Assembly: GCA_014529385.2 (NCBI GenBank)
Contig: CM043958.1
Coordinates: 88,202,525 to 88,266,524, forward strand
Source of the DNA: Adiantum capillus-veneris
Lineage: Eukaryota; Streptophyta; Polypodiopsida; Polypodiales; Pteridaceae
Direction of reading: 5' to 3'
DNA: 64,000 nucleotides
The translations under genes were made by a program, and so were the position numbers. Position 1 is the stretch's first letter; each line of letters starts with the position of its first letter. Below are positions 23,158 to 34,129 of the stretch, one piece after another. The notes beneath the pieces were generated by a model, which saw only the letters and a program-made list of their open reading frames with translations, made no database searches and was not told where the DNA came from.

Positions 23158-23552
23158 TCTAATTAAACATTTGTATAAAATTACTTTGTGCTTTGGTATC
23201 CTCAAAAACCTTAGTTGCTACTCTTCTTTATCTTTGAAAATTAGTTCTCAAGCAGCCGCACCGGTGTTTTAGAGTCTATTGATTGCAAAGACTAGTGGAG
23301 AGGGTTTAACATTGCTCAGTTGATTATGGTTCATGTTGAGCTTCCTCGTAGCTCAGTTATGGTTAAGCCAAAGGCAAGCCCCAAGAGACTCCATTATTAA
23401 GTCTATAGTTCCCAATGGTTTACCTCGAACTAAGTCCTTCTCAACCAAGATAATAGATCTCTATCCCACTTACCCTATTGCAATGAACAGGTCCAACCTT
23501 TCATGGACAACTCAAGGACCTCTGTTCTTAAGTAAGAAAAGAGAAACCAATA

Positions 23553-23564
23553 GCTCTGATACGA
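23553..23564 (-). promoter_or_regulatory. Primer-binding site of chromovirus copy A
   Basis: Minus strand TCGTATCAGAGC, one base off the tRNA-Met consensus TGGTATCAGAGC. It lies just inside the 5' LTR. Confidence 0.8.
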
Positions 23565-23565
23565 A

Positions 23566-23734
23566 TATAATGAAAATGACCTATGAACATTAAGAATAGT
23601 GGAATTAAGAGAATTATAGTGAGAATTTTTATGAGGCTACTTTGAGAACATAGAGGATGAACTTAATTAGCAGTAGCAACACAACCATTATCCTTAATGG
23701 TTGTGTTGCTACTTTTGCGAGAGAGAGTAAATAG
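23566..23734 (-). repeat. Truncated 5' LTR of copy A, with a perfect hairpin
   Basis: Homologous to the start of the other LTRs up to GAGAGAGTAAATAG, then lost. At 23672-23713 about 20 bases of normal LTR sequence are replaced by an inverted copy of the preceding 19 bases, giving a perfect 19-bp inverted repeat with loop TCCT. Confidence 0.8.
23672..23713. repeat. Perfect 19-bp inverted repeat, 4-base loop
   Basis: Arms AGTAGCAACACAACCATTA (23672-23690) and its exact reverse complement (23695-23713), loop TCCT. The first arm is normal LTR sequence; the second replaces TTAACTTGGCATGAACAATA seen in sister LTRs. Confidence 0.95.
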
Positions 23735-24976
23735 TCTGAATCAACCTTAAGCTCTTGCAAATCATTAAAGTATTTGAGATGGTGCTTACGATTGGCCTTT
23801 TTTGGATCAACCAAGCATTTGACATCCCAATAGACTCCCTTCAATTCTTGTTTTTACTTAGTTTCTCTCAGGGTTCCTAAGAGGTTTTGGGGGGATTTTT
23901 TGACGTGTGCATGGTGATGGTTGTTGTCCTTTTGGGCTTCCATGGTTAATACCTCCTTTTCTTTCTTTGGGTCACAGAGTAGACCAAAGGAGCGAATTTC
24001 ATTTTAGAAGGGGGTTCATAAAACAAGCAAGGAGTTGTAGAAGTCTTTGATGTAGGAGTGGAGGTAGCCTTGGTTTTTTGGTTTCTCGGGGGGGGGGGGG
24101 GGGGAGATAATTTAACAAAGACACATTAAAATAAATTTTAAATTCAAATATTTTTAAACTTTCTAATGTAAAAGGTCGTTTTATTCATTCAGACATGTTG
24201 AAAGAGGGGGTTTTTTTAATATCTCACTAACACACGTTATAAAGGGGGTACTGAATAGTGAACCCCTTGAGTTTGGTTTAAGCATAACAGTTTATAAGTT
24301 TGAGGGGCTATTGTGACGCTTGAGATGTAAGGGTTCCTTTGTATAGCAAGGGGTTGAGATGAACGGCTATAGAAGTCTCTGCTACAAGAGTGAGGGTAGC
24401 CACAAGAGAAAACTCTGCATCACTAAATTGATCCACGAGTGCGTAATGTTTTAAAGGGGCGGATAAAAAATTCAAAGGTCCTTGTGGCTCACATGTCAAG
24501 AAATCATTGGAAGGACGCTTGAATCTTGTTTCCGGACCCACAATTCTATTGGCAACCTACCCCCTCGAAGGAAGAAAGGAACTTCCACCCAAAAGGTTGA
24601 TAGACATAGGACTTTAACCTTCAACATCCAATTAAAATTAATGTGGATGTGTGCTAACCACAAAGTCAATATTTTTATGTTTTTTCTCTACTTGATGTGA
24701 ATGGTAACCTTGGTGGAAGAAGAAAAAGGCTTCCTCTTTTGCTACCCTGTTTGAACCCAGCCTAAGTCGCAACCAATAGTACATGGCAACATTGATATCC
24801 TTAGAGAAAAATATTTGGTCAATCTAAAAAGGCAAAGGTGTGAATTCTTCATCATCCGTTTTCTCATCTCTAGTGCATGTACTCCATGACTTCTTCCTTT
24901 AGTAAGATAGTGTATAAGGTCCTTGGAAGGACGTGAACCTAATAGGATTTATTTCCTTGATGATGAGGCGGTTATG
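23735..24976. other. Spacer between chromovirus copies A and B
   Basis: No recognisable gene. Short minus-strand frames (to 23844, and 24541-24308) carry no domain. The spacer contains a poly-G run (24088-24104) within a MITE-like repeat (24085-24271). Part of it may be decayed pol of an unrecognised element. Confidence 0.45.
24085..24271 (-). mobile_element. MITE-like repeat, copy 1 (internally deleted)
   Basis: In reverse complement it matches 46337-46588: CTCAAGGGGTTCACTATTCA, GTACCCCC, AACCCCCTCTTTYAACATGT, a GAATGAATAAAA stretch, and the far end CCCCCCGAG. About 70 bases of the other copy's interior are missing and the C run is expanded to 17. Termini CTCAAGGGG and CTCGGGGGG form short imperfect terminal inverted repeats. 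TTT lies on both sides, which could be a 3-bp target duplication. Confidence 0.45.
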
Positions 24977-25714
24977 TGTAATGGAAATGGCCTATAACTT
25001 TGAGAATGGCGGAATTAAGAGAATTAGAGTGAGCATGTTTGTGAGACTACTTGGAGAACATAGAGGGTGAACTTAATTAGAGAACATTTTTGTGAGACTA
25101 CTTGGAGAACATAGAGGGTGAATTTAATTAGTGGTAGAACCATAACCATAATACTTAAATAACTTGGCATGAACAATACTTTTGCAAGAGAGAGAGTTTA
25201 GACAACTTGACAACAATTGAGGACCAGATTTATGTGGAGCCGGTCCCCCCTCCAATAGCCTTTTGTATAATAGATTCTCCCATCAAGAGAGACTTGGTAC
25301 AATAAAATCTTTGTGTTCCTTGTGACCTGGGTAATTCAATGAAGATGAAAATCTTCATGCATCATGAGCATAACATAAACTTTGTAAAAGCATTATCCAT
25401 CCCCGACCTTAGTTCCAAGGCCTCAAACACCTTCAAAGGTGGAGACAGCTAGCGGGGAATGAGGGTAGGGAAGAACAAGAAGAAGCATTCAATAGGAAAA
25501 AGAAATAATTCCTCACTTATCGTCACTCTTCTTACTTAGCATAGCATAATAGCATAGTAATGAAAATGAAGAAGATGGAAAGCTTAAGCATTGAATCATG
25601 GCTCGTGGTTGGATTTGCATTCCATAGCCAAGAGTGTTGGTGTAGGCTCTCAACTTCTCACAAGCTTGAAGAAGGAGATGGAGCTCTTGCAATTTGCACT
25701 TTACACAATGAGAG

Positions 25715-25762
<48 letters not shown>

Positions 25763-26529
25763 ATATGGATGCCCAAATCAGCCCCCCCTCTCATGCTTGG
25801 TCCACCCCTCTCTCCCTCTCTCTCTCTTTTGTATTATTTAATTATATCATTTGGGCAAATGTCCTCTTTTTCCTCCTTGAGAGAAAGAGCTTAATTATTT
25901 ATTTAAATGCATCTAAATTCTCATTGGACCTCTTTAAATCCTATCCAATATGATTCAAGCACATCATGAAGGCAAAATGGGGAGGATCTTGACATGTGTC
26001 TTTTACGCTTCTTAAGAGATCATGTTTGAATTGAACACTTCAAGCACCTTAGTCATTTAAGCATGACAATCTTTTATGCCTCTTTAGAGATCATGTTTAA
26101 ATTGAACACTTCAAGCACCTTAGTCATTTAAGCATGACAAGCACCTCAAGCTTGTGCAAGGTTCCCACAAACACCTTAAGCACCTTAAGTCAGCAAGCAC
26201 AACAAGCATCTCAAGCTTAGGTAGGGTTCCCACCTCAAGGTCAGTCCTAGCTTGCTTATGGTCCTAGGTCTAAGGAATTTTTAACACTAAACTTTGGATG
26301 TATTTAATGAAGCTAACCCTAAGGTCTTTAAGCTCCATTAGGTAGCATTTCTCTTTGACATACCATCTCTCATTTGGAGCAATGCTGATATACCTTGGCC
26401 CCATGTTGAGATGGATTCATAAGCACATGTCTATATCCTAACCCTTGTTCTTGTTTATTCTCCCACATTAAATGATCACTTTAATATGAGAAAATAATTT
26501 AAGTTGGTTAGATATTAGATTTTATTACA
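24977..26529 (-). repeat. 3' LTR of chromovirus copy B
   Basis: 1553 bp on the plus strand, from TGTAATGGAAATGG to TTTTATTACA, abutting the purine tract complement TTACCTCTCTCTTG. It carries a partial tandem duplication of about 52 bp near 25030-25131 (GTGAGACTACTTGGAGAACA twice), the GT plus G30 tract at 25719-25761, and the 71-bp duplication shared with copy A. Confidence 0.88.
25719..25761. repeat. (GT)n followed by 30 consecutive G
   Basis: GT units run to 25731, then an uninterrupted G30 at 25732-25761. Such runs are prone to length errors in sequencing, so the true length is uncertain. Confidence 0.85.
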
Positions 26530-26879
26530 TTACCTCTCTCTTGAAACCATAGTCGTCCTCGACTATGAGGTAGAAGGGAAAAAGACTTAGTCATATGTCC
26601 ACATTTCTTAGCGGGTAGAGGATCCCTTTTCACCCTACGACATCGTCCAAAAGGATGACTAGTCCATTTGGTGCTTGGGAGACTTAGCTGCCAAAAGCAT
26701 GTCTGCTCTTTAGTCCATATCATACTCCCAAAGTAGAGTGACAAATTCTACTTGGTGTTTGAGTGACTTCGTCATTACAAACATGATTCTAAGCATGCAT
26801 ACTACTGAAATTTGTGCACAAAAGAGGATTAGTCTTATAAGACAAAAACATTGTTCATTCAGAAAGCATTTATATTTGC

Positions 26880-27290
26880 TTACTCTAGTGTAGCATTGTA
26901 AGCATTGACAAGGTTCATACTATCCTTAAGATGTGTTCTTTGCATCCATCTAGCATCTTCAAAAGGATAGGTTTTAAATTTAATAAGATACCGTCGCATA
27001 ATCTTACCATGTCTTAGTACCTTCTCTTCGTGTCGAAGAATCGATTTGGACTGCAACACCTCTTCTTGATCTTTAATCTTTGGCGAGTCCTCAACTATTG
27101 GTTCTTTTGGTGGCTCGCCTTTATAAGGCTTGAGTAGGCTCTCATGAAAAGCATTGTGAATGAGCCAATGGTTGGAAAACTTGAGTTGATAGTCCATCTC
27201 CTTGATTGGTTTTAAGCTTTGGAAAGGACCATAGTACTTTTTTCTACCTTAGCATAATACTTTTGATGGCCCGTAGGATTTTTTCCTGTA
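26880..27290 (-). pseudogene. Chromovirus copy B chromodomain (pol C-terminus)
   Basis: The end of the polyprotein: LIHNAFHESLLKPYKG (integrase tail), then a chromodomain-like stretch VLQSKSILRHEEKV, RRYLIKFKTYPFEDARWMQ, with the stop at 26880. Chromodomains bind modified histones and steer integration into heterochromatin in this lineage. The upstream half of the integrase lies beyond the solo LTR at 28980. Confidence 0.85.
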
Positions 27291-28318
27291 GTTTTTGTAA
27301 TGGAATTTGCCTATTCAATTTGAGAGTAGCGGAATTTAATGAGAGTACTTTCTAGAAATTATTTTGTGAGCATAGCGGGTTGACATAATTGAAGATAGCA
27401 AGATAATCATAGCAATTAATTAACTTGGTATAGACAATACTTTTTCAAGAGAGAGAATTTAGAGAACATGACAACAGTTGAGGACCGGATTTATGTGGAG
27501 CCGGTCCCCCCTCCAATAGGCATTTGTATTATGATTTCTCCCATAAAGAGAGACTTGTTACAATACATTCTTTGTGTTCCTTGTGACCTAGGTGAAGCAA
27601 TGAAGATGGAAAGCTTCATGCATCACCATCATAGCATAACCTAAACTTGAAGAAAGATTTAACTATACCAAGCCTCAGTCCCAAGACCTCAAACACCTTC
27701 GAAGGTGGAGAGAGCTAGCAGGGAATGAGGGTAGGGAAGAGGAAGAAGAAACATTTCATACGAGAAAGAGCTAGTTCCTCACTTATCATAACTCTTGTGC
27801 TAGCATACATAATAGCATAGTAATGAAGAAGAAATAGATGGCAAGCTCAAGCATTGAAGCATGGCTCTTGGATGGATTTGCACTCCATAGCCAAGAGTGT
27901 TGGTGTAGGCTCTCAACCTCTACTTGCTTGGAGAAAGAGAGGGAGCTCTTGCACTTTGCATAGTACACAATGAGAGTGTTTGTGAGTGTGTGTGAGTGAG
28001 TATACCCCCTAAGCACCCCCCTATCTTGCTTGGGTCGACCCCCCCTTGTAGCTCATGCTTGAAGCTCATTGGACCCCTCCAGGCCTAGCCAATCACAAGC
28101 AGGAGCCATTACAAGCAACAGGGATAGCCTTGGGACAAGTGTCCCCCTTTCCCCTTTGAGAGAGAGGACTTGATAAATGCAAAATCAATTAATTAAATAT
28201 CCTTTATTATCATTGGACCCCTTGGGTGGCCAACCAATAGGTTTCAGGCACACCATGAGGGCAACATGAGGAGGAACTTGACAAGTGTCCTTGCTGCCTC
28301 TTCAAGATGGGGCTTCCC

Positions 28319-28320
<2 letters not shown>

Positions 28321-28410
<90 letters not shown>
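28321..28410. repeat. (GT)45 microsatellite
   Basis: Ninety bases of uninterrupted GT, then TCTCTCTCATC and C10. It lies within the solo LTR. Confidence 0.97.
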
Positions 28411-28411
<1 letters not shown>

Positions 28412-28499
28412 CTCTCTCATCCCCCCCCCCTTGTAGGCTCGCCCCCTCCTTGTAGGGATCTTTTTGACTTTGGATGAGCAAGCCCCTTAGTCATCAAGC

Positions 28500-28680
28500 A
28501 TGACTAAGCACTTGAAGTAGGGGGTGTTCCCACAAGCATCTCAGGCAAGCTTCTCAAGGCACCTCAAGCACCTTAATCATGCACCAAGTCAAGCACCTCA
28601 AGCATGGAGCCAGTCAAGCACCTCAAGCATCTTAATCAAGCACCTCAAGCAGGACAAGCACGACAAGCACCTTGAGTTTG
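28500..28680. repeat. CAAGCACCT-rich degenerate minisatellite in the LTR
   Basis: The word (C)AAGCACCT(C/T) recurs about ten times with short variable spacers. The same pattern lies at 12040-12200 and 26040-26210 and is expanded in copy C at 51370-51540. Confidence 0.75.
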
Positions 28681-28979
28681 GGCTGGGTTCCCACCTCAAG
28701 CTCAGCCCTAGCTTACCTAAGGTCAAAGGACTTTTACACACATTATTGGAGGTCTTCAATGAAGCTAACCCTAAGGTCTTATGCTCCATTGGTTAGCCTT
28801 GCTCTTGATAGACCATCTCCCATTTGGGCCCCTTTACTATTGGCCCCGTGTTGAGATAGATCTATAAGCACATATCTATATCTTAACACTTGTTCCCGTT
28901 TATTCTCCCACATTAAGTGATCAATTTAATATGAGAAAATCATTTGGGTTGGTTAGATATTAGATTTTATGACAGTTTT

Positions 28980-30100
28980 CCTCAATCGAGCCTTGGGAAA
29001 CTTAAGTAAGACTCGATCATTTTCGTTGAATGTTAAGGCCCCTCTGTGCTTGTCAGTGGCAGCTTTTTGCCTTTGTTGAGAGATGGATATAGCCTCCTTA
29101 ATATTTTGAAAATATTCTTGTAGGTCATGGCTATACTCATCAGCACCAGCGAAGATCTTCCCATGTTCTTTAAGTAGCAAGGGACTTTTAGGTCTTCCCT
29201 CTATGATCTCAAAAGGTGCCTTTTCCATAGTAGTATGGACAATATTATTGTACGCATACTCTACAAGTGGCAAATACTTCTCCCATTGTGAGCATTGATC
29301 TACTTCTGTAACATATGTCTTTAGTAGATCGAGAATTGTAATATTGGCTCTCACTTTGGCCATCCGTTTGTGGGTGATAGGCAAAAGAGAAATTCAATTT
29401 TGTACCTAGATTTTCAAAGAGACCTTTCCAAAAATTACTGGTCATTCTACGATCTCTATCTGACACGATGGATGTTGGCAATCCGTGGTGTTTAAAAATC
29501 TGAGATATGAAGAGAGTTGTCGTTTGGTGTGTCTTAATAGTCTTTTGACAGGAATAAAGTACGCTTGCTTGTTAAACCTGTCAACTATTGTCCATATTCT
29601 TGTATTCACATGGATAGACTTAGGTAATCCAAAGATAAATTCCATGGATATACTCTCCCATGGTGAATTAGGGATTGGCAATGGCTGGAGTAATCTAGGT
29701 TGCTTACCTCTATCATAATTGGTCTTTTGGCATACCACACATTTTGAAACGTATTCTTGTATGTCCACTTTCATGGTAGGCCAATAGAAGTAGGTCTCTA
29801 CTCCTCGAAGAGTAGGTTAGATGCCTCTTTTCCCCGCATAGGGAGGAGCATGGGATTCACACATAACTTTCTCACAGAGGGAGTGAGTAACACATAGCTT
29901 GTTGCCATGGAGAAGATAACCATCCTACAAGGTGAATGGTTCTTCTTTCTTCCCAAAGCAAGTGTTGACATTATGTCTCTAAAGTCATGGTCACTAGCAT
30001 ACTCATCTATCATAGAAGATAGACCGTTGTGAGTTTCTATAGACAATGCATTGACTCTTGGTTGTCGTGAAAGTGCATCAACCACTTGATTGTGCTTACC
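28980..30100 (-). pseudogene. Chromovirus copy B integrase
   Basis: Frames 30085-29798, 29774-29442, 29481-29245 and 29384-28953 together cover RNase H end MVDALSRQPRVNA, a zinc-finger relic CVVCQKTNYDRGKQPRL, ISMEFIFGLPKSIHV (first catalytic position Asp changed to Glu), [30 protein letters not shown] and [10 protein letters not shown] with the catalytic Glu kept, then the C-terminal GPY-type region. At least three frameshifts are needed to read it through. Confidence 0.85.
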
Positions 30101-31440
30101 CCAGCAATGTGAGCAATATGAAAAAAAAATGAAAAAAATAAATTTTACACCTCATTTATTTGTCGAAGAGGTTGGTTTGCATCATGAAGTACTTAAGACT
30201 TTGGTGATCCGTTTGTAGGGTGAATGGAGTCCCTAAAAGGTAGTGCTTCTATGTATCAAGGGCATGTAGGACAGCCAGTAGCTCCTTTTCGTAGATGCCT
30301 AAGACACACTCATCGGAATTGATTCTTCGACTCTCATATGCTATGGCATGCTCTTCTTGAAGGAAGATTGCTCTAAGGAAATCTCCACAAGAATCACATT
30401 GGACCTCAAATGGTTTTGAGAGGTCCGCAAGTTTAAGCACACGTGGAGATGTAAGCTTTCCTTAAAGCTTATCAAAAATATTTTTCTCCTTGGCAGACCA
30501 TACGTACTTAACATTCTTCTTTGTCAATTCATGTAATGGTCCACTATTTGGGAGAACTTAGCTATGAAGCGTCTATAGTATGCACACATACCAATAAAGC
30601 TTTGTAGCTCATGTAGATTCCTTGGGTTAGGCCATCCATTTATTACCTCTAACTTTGTTGGATCCATACGGATACCATCTTGGGAGAAAATGTGACCTAA
30701 GTATTAAATCTCTTGAAGGAAAATTTCACTCTTCTTTGAATTAATGAAAAGCTTATTCTCCCTCAAAGCTTGGAAAATTACCTAGAGGTGTTGCTTATGC
30801 TCCTCAATGGATTTGGAGTAGATGATGATATCATCGAAGAACACTCCAGAAGTCATACGGATGGGTCGAAAGATTTTCTCCATCTAAAGGCGGTTTAACG
30901 TGGCTGGAGCATTTGTCAAACCAAAAGGCATGACAAGATATTCATAAAGACCAAATGTTTTATGGAACACGGTCTTGAGGATATCTTCATTCACAATCAT
31001 TATTCGATCCTAGCCACTTTTAAGGTCAATCCTACTAAAGTAAGTCAAACCTTGTAGCTTATCAAACATATCTTTGACCCACTGTACGAGAAATTTGTTT
31101 TTGATAGTGAGATGGTTTAGTGCTCGATAGTCCACACAAATACAGTATGTACCATCTTTCTTTTGCACTAAAAGGACTAGAAAACAAAAAGGAGAGTAGG
31201 TAGGCCTCACCATCCCTTTGTCTGCCAATTCATTCACTTGCCTCATAATCTTCTATGTTGGGCTTGAGAAACTCTATAAGGAGGCTTGTTAGGCGGTGAG
31301 CTTTCTGGTAGGAGCTCAATTCGATGGTCATCATCCCCTCGTTTCGGAGGTAAGTCCATAGGGATATCATCAATAAAAACATCTTGGAATCCATTTAGAA
31401 AAGTAAACAAGTCTAACTCTTCTTGATTCCTACCATTTTA
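30101..31440 (-). pseudogene. Chromovirus copy B reverse transcriptase and RNase H
   Basis: RT starts near 31246 (MVRPTYSPFCFLVLLVQKKD, CVDYRALNHLTIKNKF, YFSRIDLKSG). The FFDD catalytic pair is encoded around 30831-30836, and VDYRAL and [10 protein letters not shown] motifs are readable in part. RNase H is at 30440-30249 (FEVQCDSCGDFLRAIFLQE, AYESRRI, YEKELLAVLHAL). Stops separate the pieces. Confidence 0.82.
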
Positions 31441-32202
31441 ATTTGATAAAACATTAGCGTCATTAGTGGATTCTTTGACAAAAATCATGTACGCAAAAAT
31501 TGAGCTTTTCATTGACTTATCAAAAGCAGGTGAATTTACAAGTGGTATAGTACAATCGGATTCACTAGCATCTATATACATGCTCTTTTCTCTGTAGATG
31601 AAGTAGATTCTCCTTTCAGGGACCTTCATGTTGGCAGCCATGCGATTGAACCATGGTGCCCCTAAGATAACATCCTCATGTTCGAGAGGAGAGATGAAAA
31701 AGTCTTCTTTGTCGATATAGATTTGGACATGAATCCTCAACTTCCCAATCAAGGGAGTAACGGAGGCTTGCTGTCCCTTGAAAGCTCCAACGGCAGTTAT
31801 AGTATCTCCCATCTGAAAAGCTTGAATGCCCAACTTAGTGGCCAACTTCATTGATATGAAGTTGTGAGAACAGGCAGGTTCAAACAAGATGAAGGCATCT
31901 TGCTCCTTACCTTTTCCCAAGCATAGAAGAGAGGTGATCCTTTGCAATGAGCATCCTCTTTTGGATTCAATTGTTGAAGCTCTAGGAGTCTCATTGCGGG
32001 TATTTCTTTTGGGGCAAGAACGGTAGCCATGTCCTTGCTCCCCACACTTGAAGCATTTGTGGTCCTTACAAAAAGCTTCTAATTCTTTAAGAAAGAGTTT
32101 ATTTTTACCTTTGTAAACTCCCTTCTCCTTGGACCGATTGTTGTTGTTGTTGAAACTACCTTTGGAAAAAGTTTTGGGCATTGATTTTCCCCTTTGCATC
32201 AC
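31438..32202 (-). pseudogene. Chromovirus copy B Gag zinc knuckle and protease
   Basis: Open frame of 254 codons. An N-rich linker, the knuckle CFKCGEQGHGYRSC (about 50-63), then protease with active site LFEPACSHNFIS where copy C has LFDLGSTHNFIS. The catalytic Asp is therefore lost in spite of the long open frame. LGAPWFNRM and the region before RT follow. It contains the intact equivalent of the copia insertion site (near 31660-31665). Confidence 0.85.
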
Positions 32203-33332
32203 TTTTGTCTTTGCTTTTCATGGACTTGGCATTTCTTCTAGCCCCTTGTTGCAAATTGATGCATGAAGCAACCATAGTGTGCTGGATTACTGCAATGATA
32301 GAACCAAGCCGTTGAGCATTGACATACTCGGCCATTTCTTTAGGTAATCCCTGTTGCTTTTGCTTGACAAAGTCTATCTTTTGAAAGACAGTAGCCTTGA
32401 GATGTAAATACCAAAACTTGTCCACATATTTGTGGATAGACTCATGGAGAGCAGCTTTAAACTCCGCCATTCGGTAATCACTTTGTCCTTTGCCTTGCTT
32501 GCAACAAGGAATTGCTTCATCATGGAAACTCGTAGAGTTTTCCATGTCTTTGAGGCTTCGTCGTTGCCGCGAACGCTAGCCCACCATTGATGAGCAGATT
32601 TTTGGAAGTGCGTAGCTACATGGTGTAGCTTGGAGGACTCCGTGAAGCCCTCTTCTCCAAAGGCCGCATCAAATTGTTGGATGAAGGCCAATACTTTGTT
32701 GGTGGCACCAAAGATGCCATCATAGGTGAGAAAAGAGATACTCTTTCCTCCATCTTTGAATTTCTTGAGTTGTTGGGTCCTTCACCATGCAAGGTAAGTT
32801 TTGTGATGTCCTCTCCTCTTGTATTCTCTAGGAGAATAGTTGTTGCTTTCATCGGAAGAGGAGGAAGGTGAAAAAGAAGGAGAAGAGGGTGACCTCTTTC
32901 TTGCTTTTTTTCTTCTTTTGTTTAATCTCTTCCCTTTCGGAGTAATAAGGAGAAGGACTAAGGGTTAACCGCTTCCTCTCGGGAGGAGTTGGCGATTGTC
33001 TAGACCGTCCTCTTTGTGGAGCCACATCTTCAAAGGAACTTAGGGATTTGCTTCTTTCTTGTTTTTGGATCCTCCTCTCTTATGGGAGAGAGTCTTCTTT
33101 TGGGAGTCTCATCAAGAGACCTCCTAAGCTCTCTCCCCTCTTAGAGAGGAAGGGAAATCCCATAAGCACGAAGTTGTTGAGTAACTTAGGCTTGCAAAGC
33201 AGGGTTGCCCATAGCTTGTTGCAACCTAGTAACAAAATAATTAACAAACATGGGGGCATCATCATTAGCACCTTCATGTGCAAAATCAAAGTTATCAATG
33301 TACATTTTTACTCTCTTGTTATTGTCATCCAT
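32156..33332 (-). pseudogene. Chromovirus copy B Gag
   Basis: Start codon at 33332 by comparison with the other copies. The Retrotrans_gag core is read at 32691-32374 (HHVATHFQKSAHQWWASVRG) and continues out of frame at 32545-32156 (LPKEMAEYVNAQR). Gag packages the element RNA. Frameshifts at about 32420 and upstream break it. Confidence 0.82.
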
Positions 33333-33739
33333 TCTAATTAAACATTAGTATAAAATTACTTTGTGCTTTGGTACCCTCAAAAACCTTAGTTGCTACTCTT
33401 CTTTATCTTTGAAAATTAGTTCTCAAGTAGCCACACCCATGGTTTAAACATTGTTGATTGCAAAGTCTAGTGGATAGGGTCTAACATTGCTCGGTTGATT
33501 ATGGTTCCTATTGAGCTTGCTTGTAGCTCAATAATGGTTAAGCCAAAGGCAAGCCCCAAGAGACTCCATTATTAAGCCTATAGTTCCCAACGGTGTACCT
33601 CAAACTAAGTCCTTAACCAAGATAATAGATCCTTGTCCCACTTACCCCGTCCCACTTACCCTATTGCAATGAACAAGTCCAACCTTTCATTGGAAAACTT
33701 AAGGACCTCTCTTTTTAAGCAAGAAAAGAGAAACCAATA

Positions 33740-33751
33740 GCTATGATACCA
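33740..33751 (-). promoter_or_regulatory. Primer-binding site of copy B
   Basis: Minus strand TGGTATCATAGC, one base off the initiator tRNA-Met consensus, at the edge of the 5' LTR. Confidence 0.85.
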
Positions 33752-33752
33752 A

Positions 33753-34129
33753 TATTCTGGAAATGGCCTATAAACTTTGAGAATAATGGAATAAAGAGAA
33801 TCATAGTGAGCATTTTTGTGAGACTACTTTGAGAACATAGAGGGTGAACTTAATTAGCAATAGCAACATAACTATATTACTTAATTAACTTGGCATGAAT
33901 AATACTTTTGCAAGAGAGGCAGTTTAGAGAACTTGACAATAGTTGAGGACCAGATTTATGTATTGGAGCCACTCCCCCTCTGATAGGCTTTTGTATTATA
34001 GATTCTCCCATCAAGAGAGACTCGGTACAATACAATCTTTGTGTTCCTTGTGACCTAGGTGATGCAATGAAGATGGAAAGCTTCATGCATCACGAATATA
34101 ACATAAACTTTATAAAAGCATTAACCATC
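33753..34129 (-). repeat. Truncated 5' LTR of copy B
   Basis: About 377 bp homologous to the beginning of the other LTRs (GGAGCC-bearing and GAGAGACTYGGTACAATACA landmarks), then broken off after ACCATCC. The next base belongs to unrelated gypsy debris. Confidence 0.8.

Larger units (their letters stand above)
11011..23734 (-). mobile_element. Chromovirus (Ty3/gypsy) copy A, minus orientation, host of a nested copia
   Basis: Layout read on the minus strand: 5' LTR remnant 23566-23734, primer-binding site 23553-23564 (GTATCAGAGC core), gag from 23157, then zinc knuckle, protease, RT, RNase H, integrase and chromodomain down to about 12869, then 3' LTR 11011-12510. A 5.54-kb copia element (15948-21488) interrupts the protease region. 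The element landed in the RNase H of an older plus-strand gypsy. Its 5' LTR is cut short at 23734, so the target-site duplication cannot be checked. The first base pair of the 5' LTR reads TA instead of TG on the plus strand. Confidence 0.85.
27296..28974 (-). mobile_element. Solo LTR of the chromovirus family inside copy B
   Basis: 1679 bp with the family termini (plus strand TGTAATGGAATTTG to ATTTTATGACA), flanked by the 5-bp duplication GTTTT (27291-27295 and 28975-28979). The integrase reading of copy B resumes exactly at CCTCAATCGAGCC. There is no internal sequence, so it arose by recombination between the two LTRs of a former full element. It carries (GT)45 and CAAGCACCT-rich repeats. 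Confidence 0.93.
24977..34129 (-). mobile_element. Chromovirus (Ty3/gypsy) copy B, minus orientation
   Basis: 3' LTR 24977-26529, interior 26530-33752 with a solo LTR inserted at 27296-28974, primer-binding site 33740-33751, truncated 5' LTR 33753-34129. Domain order on the minus strand is gag, zinc knuckle, protease, RT, RNase H, integrase, chromodomain. It is the best preserved of the three copies but carries many stops and frameshifts. Confidence 0.88.

Noticed and set aside
25513-25953. Gly- or Pro-rich frames
   Set aside because: Produced by the GT and G30 tract inside an LTR.
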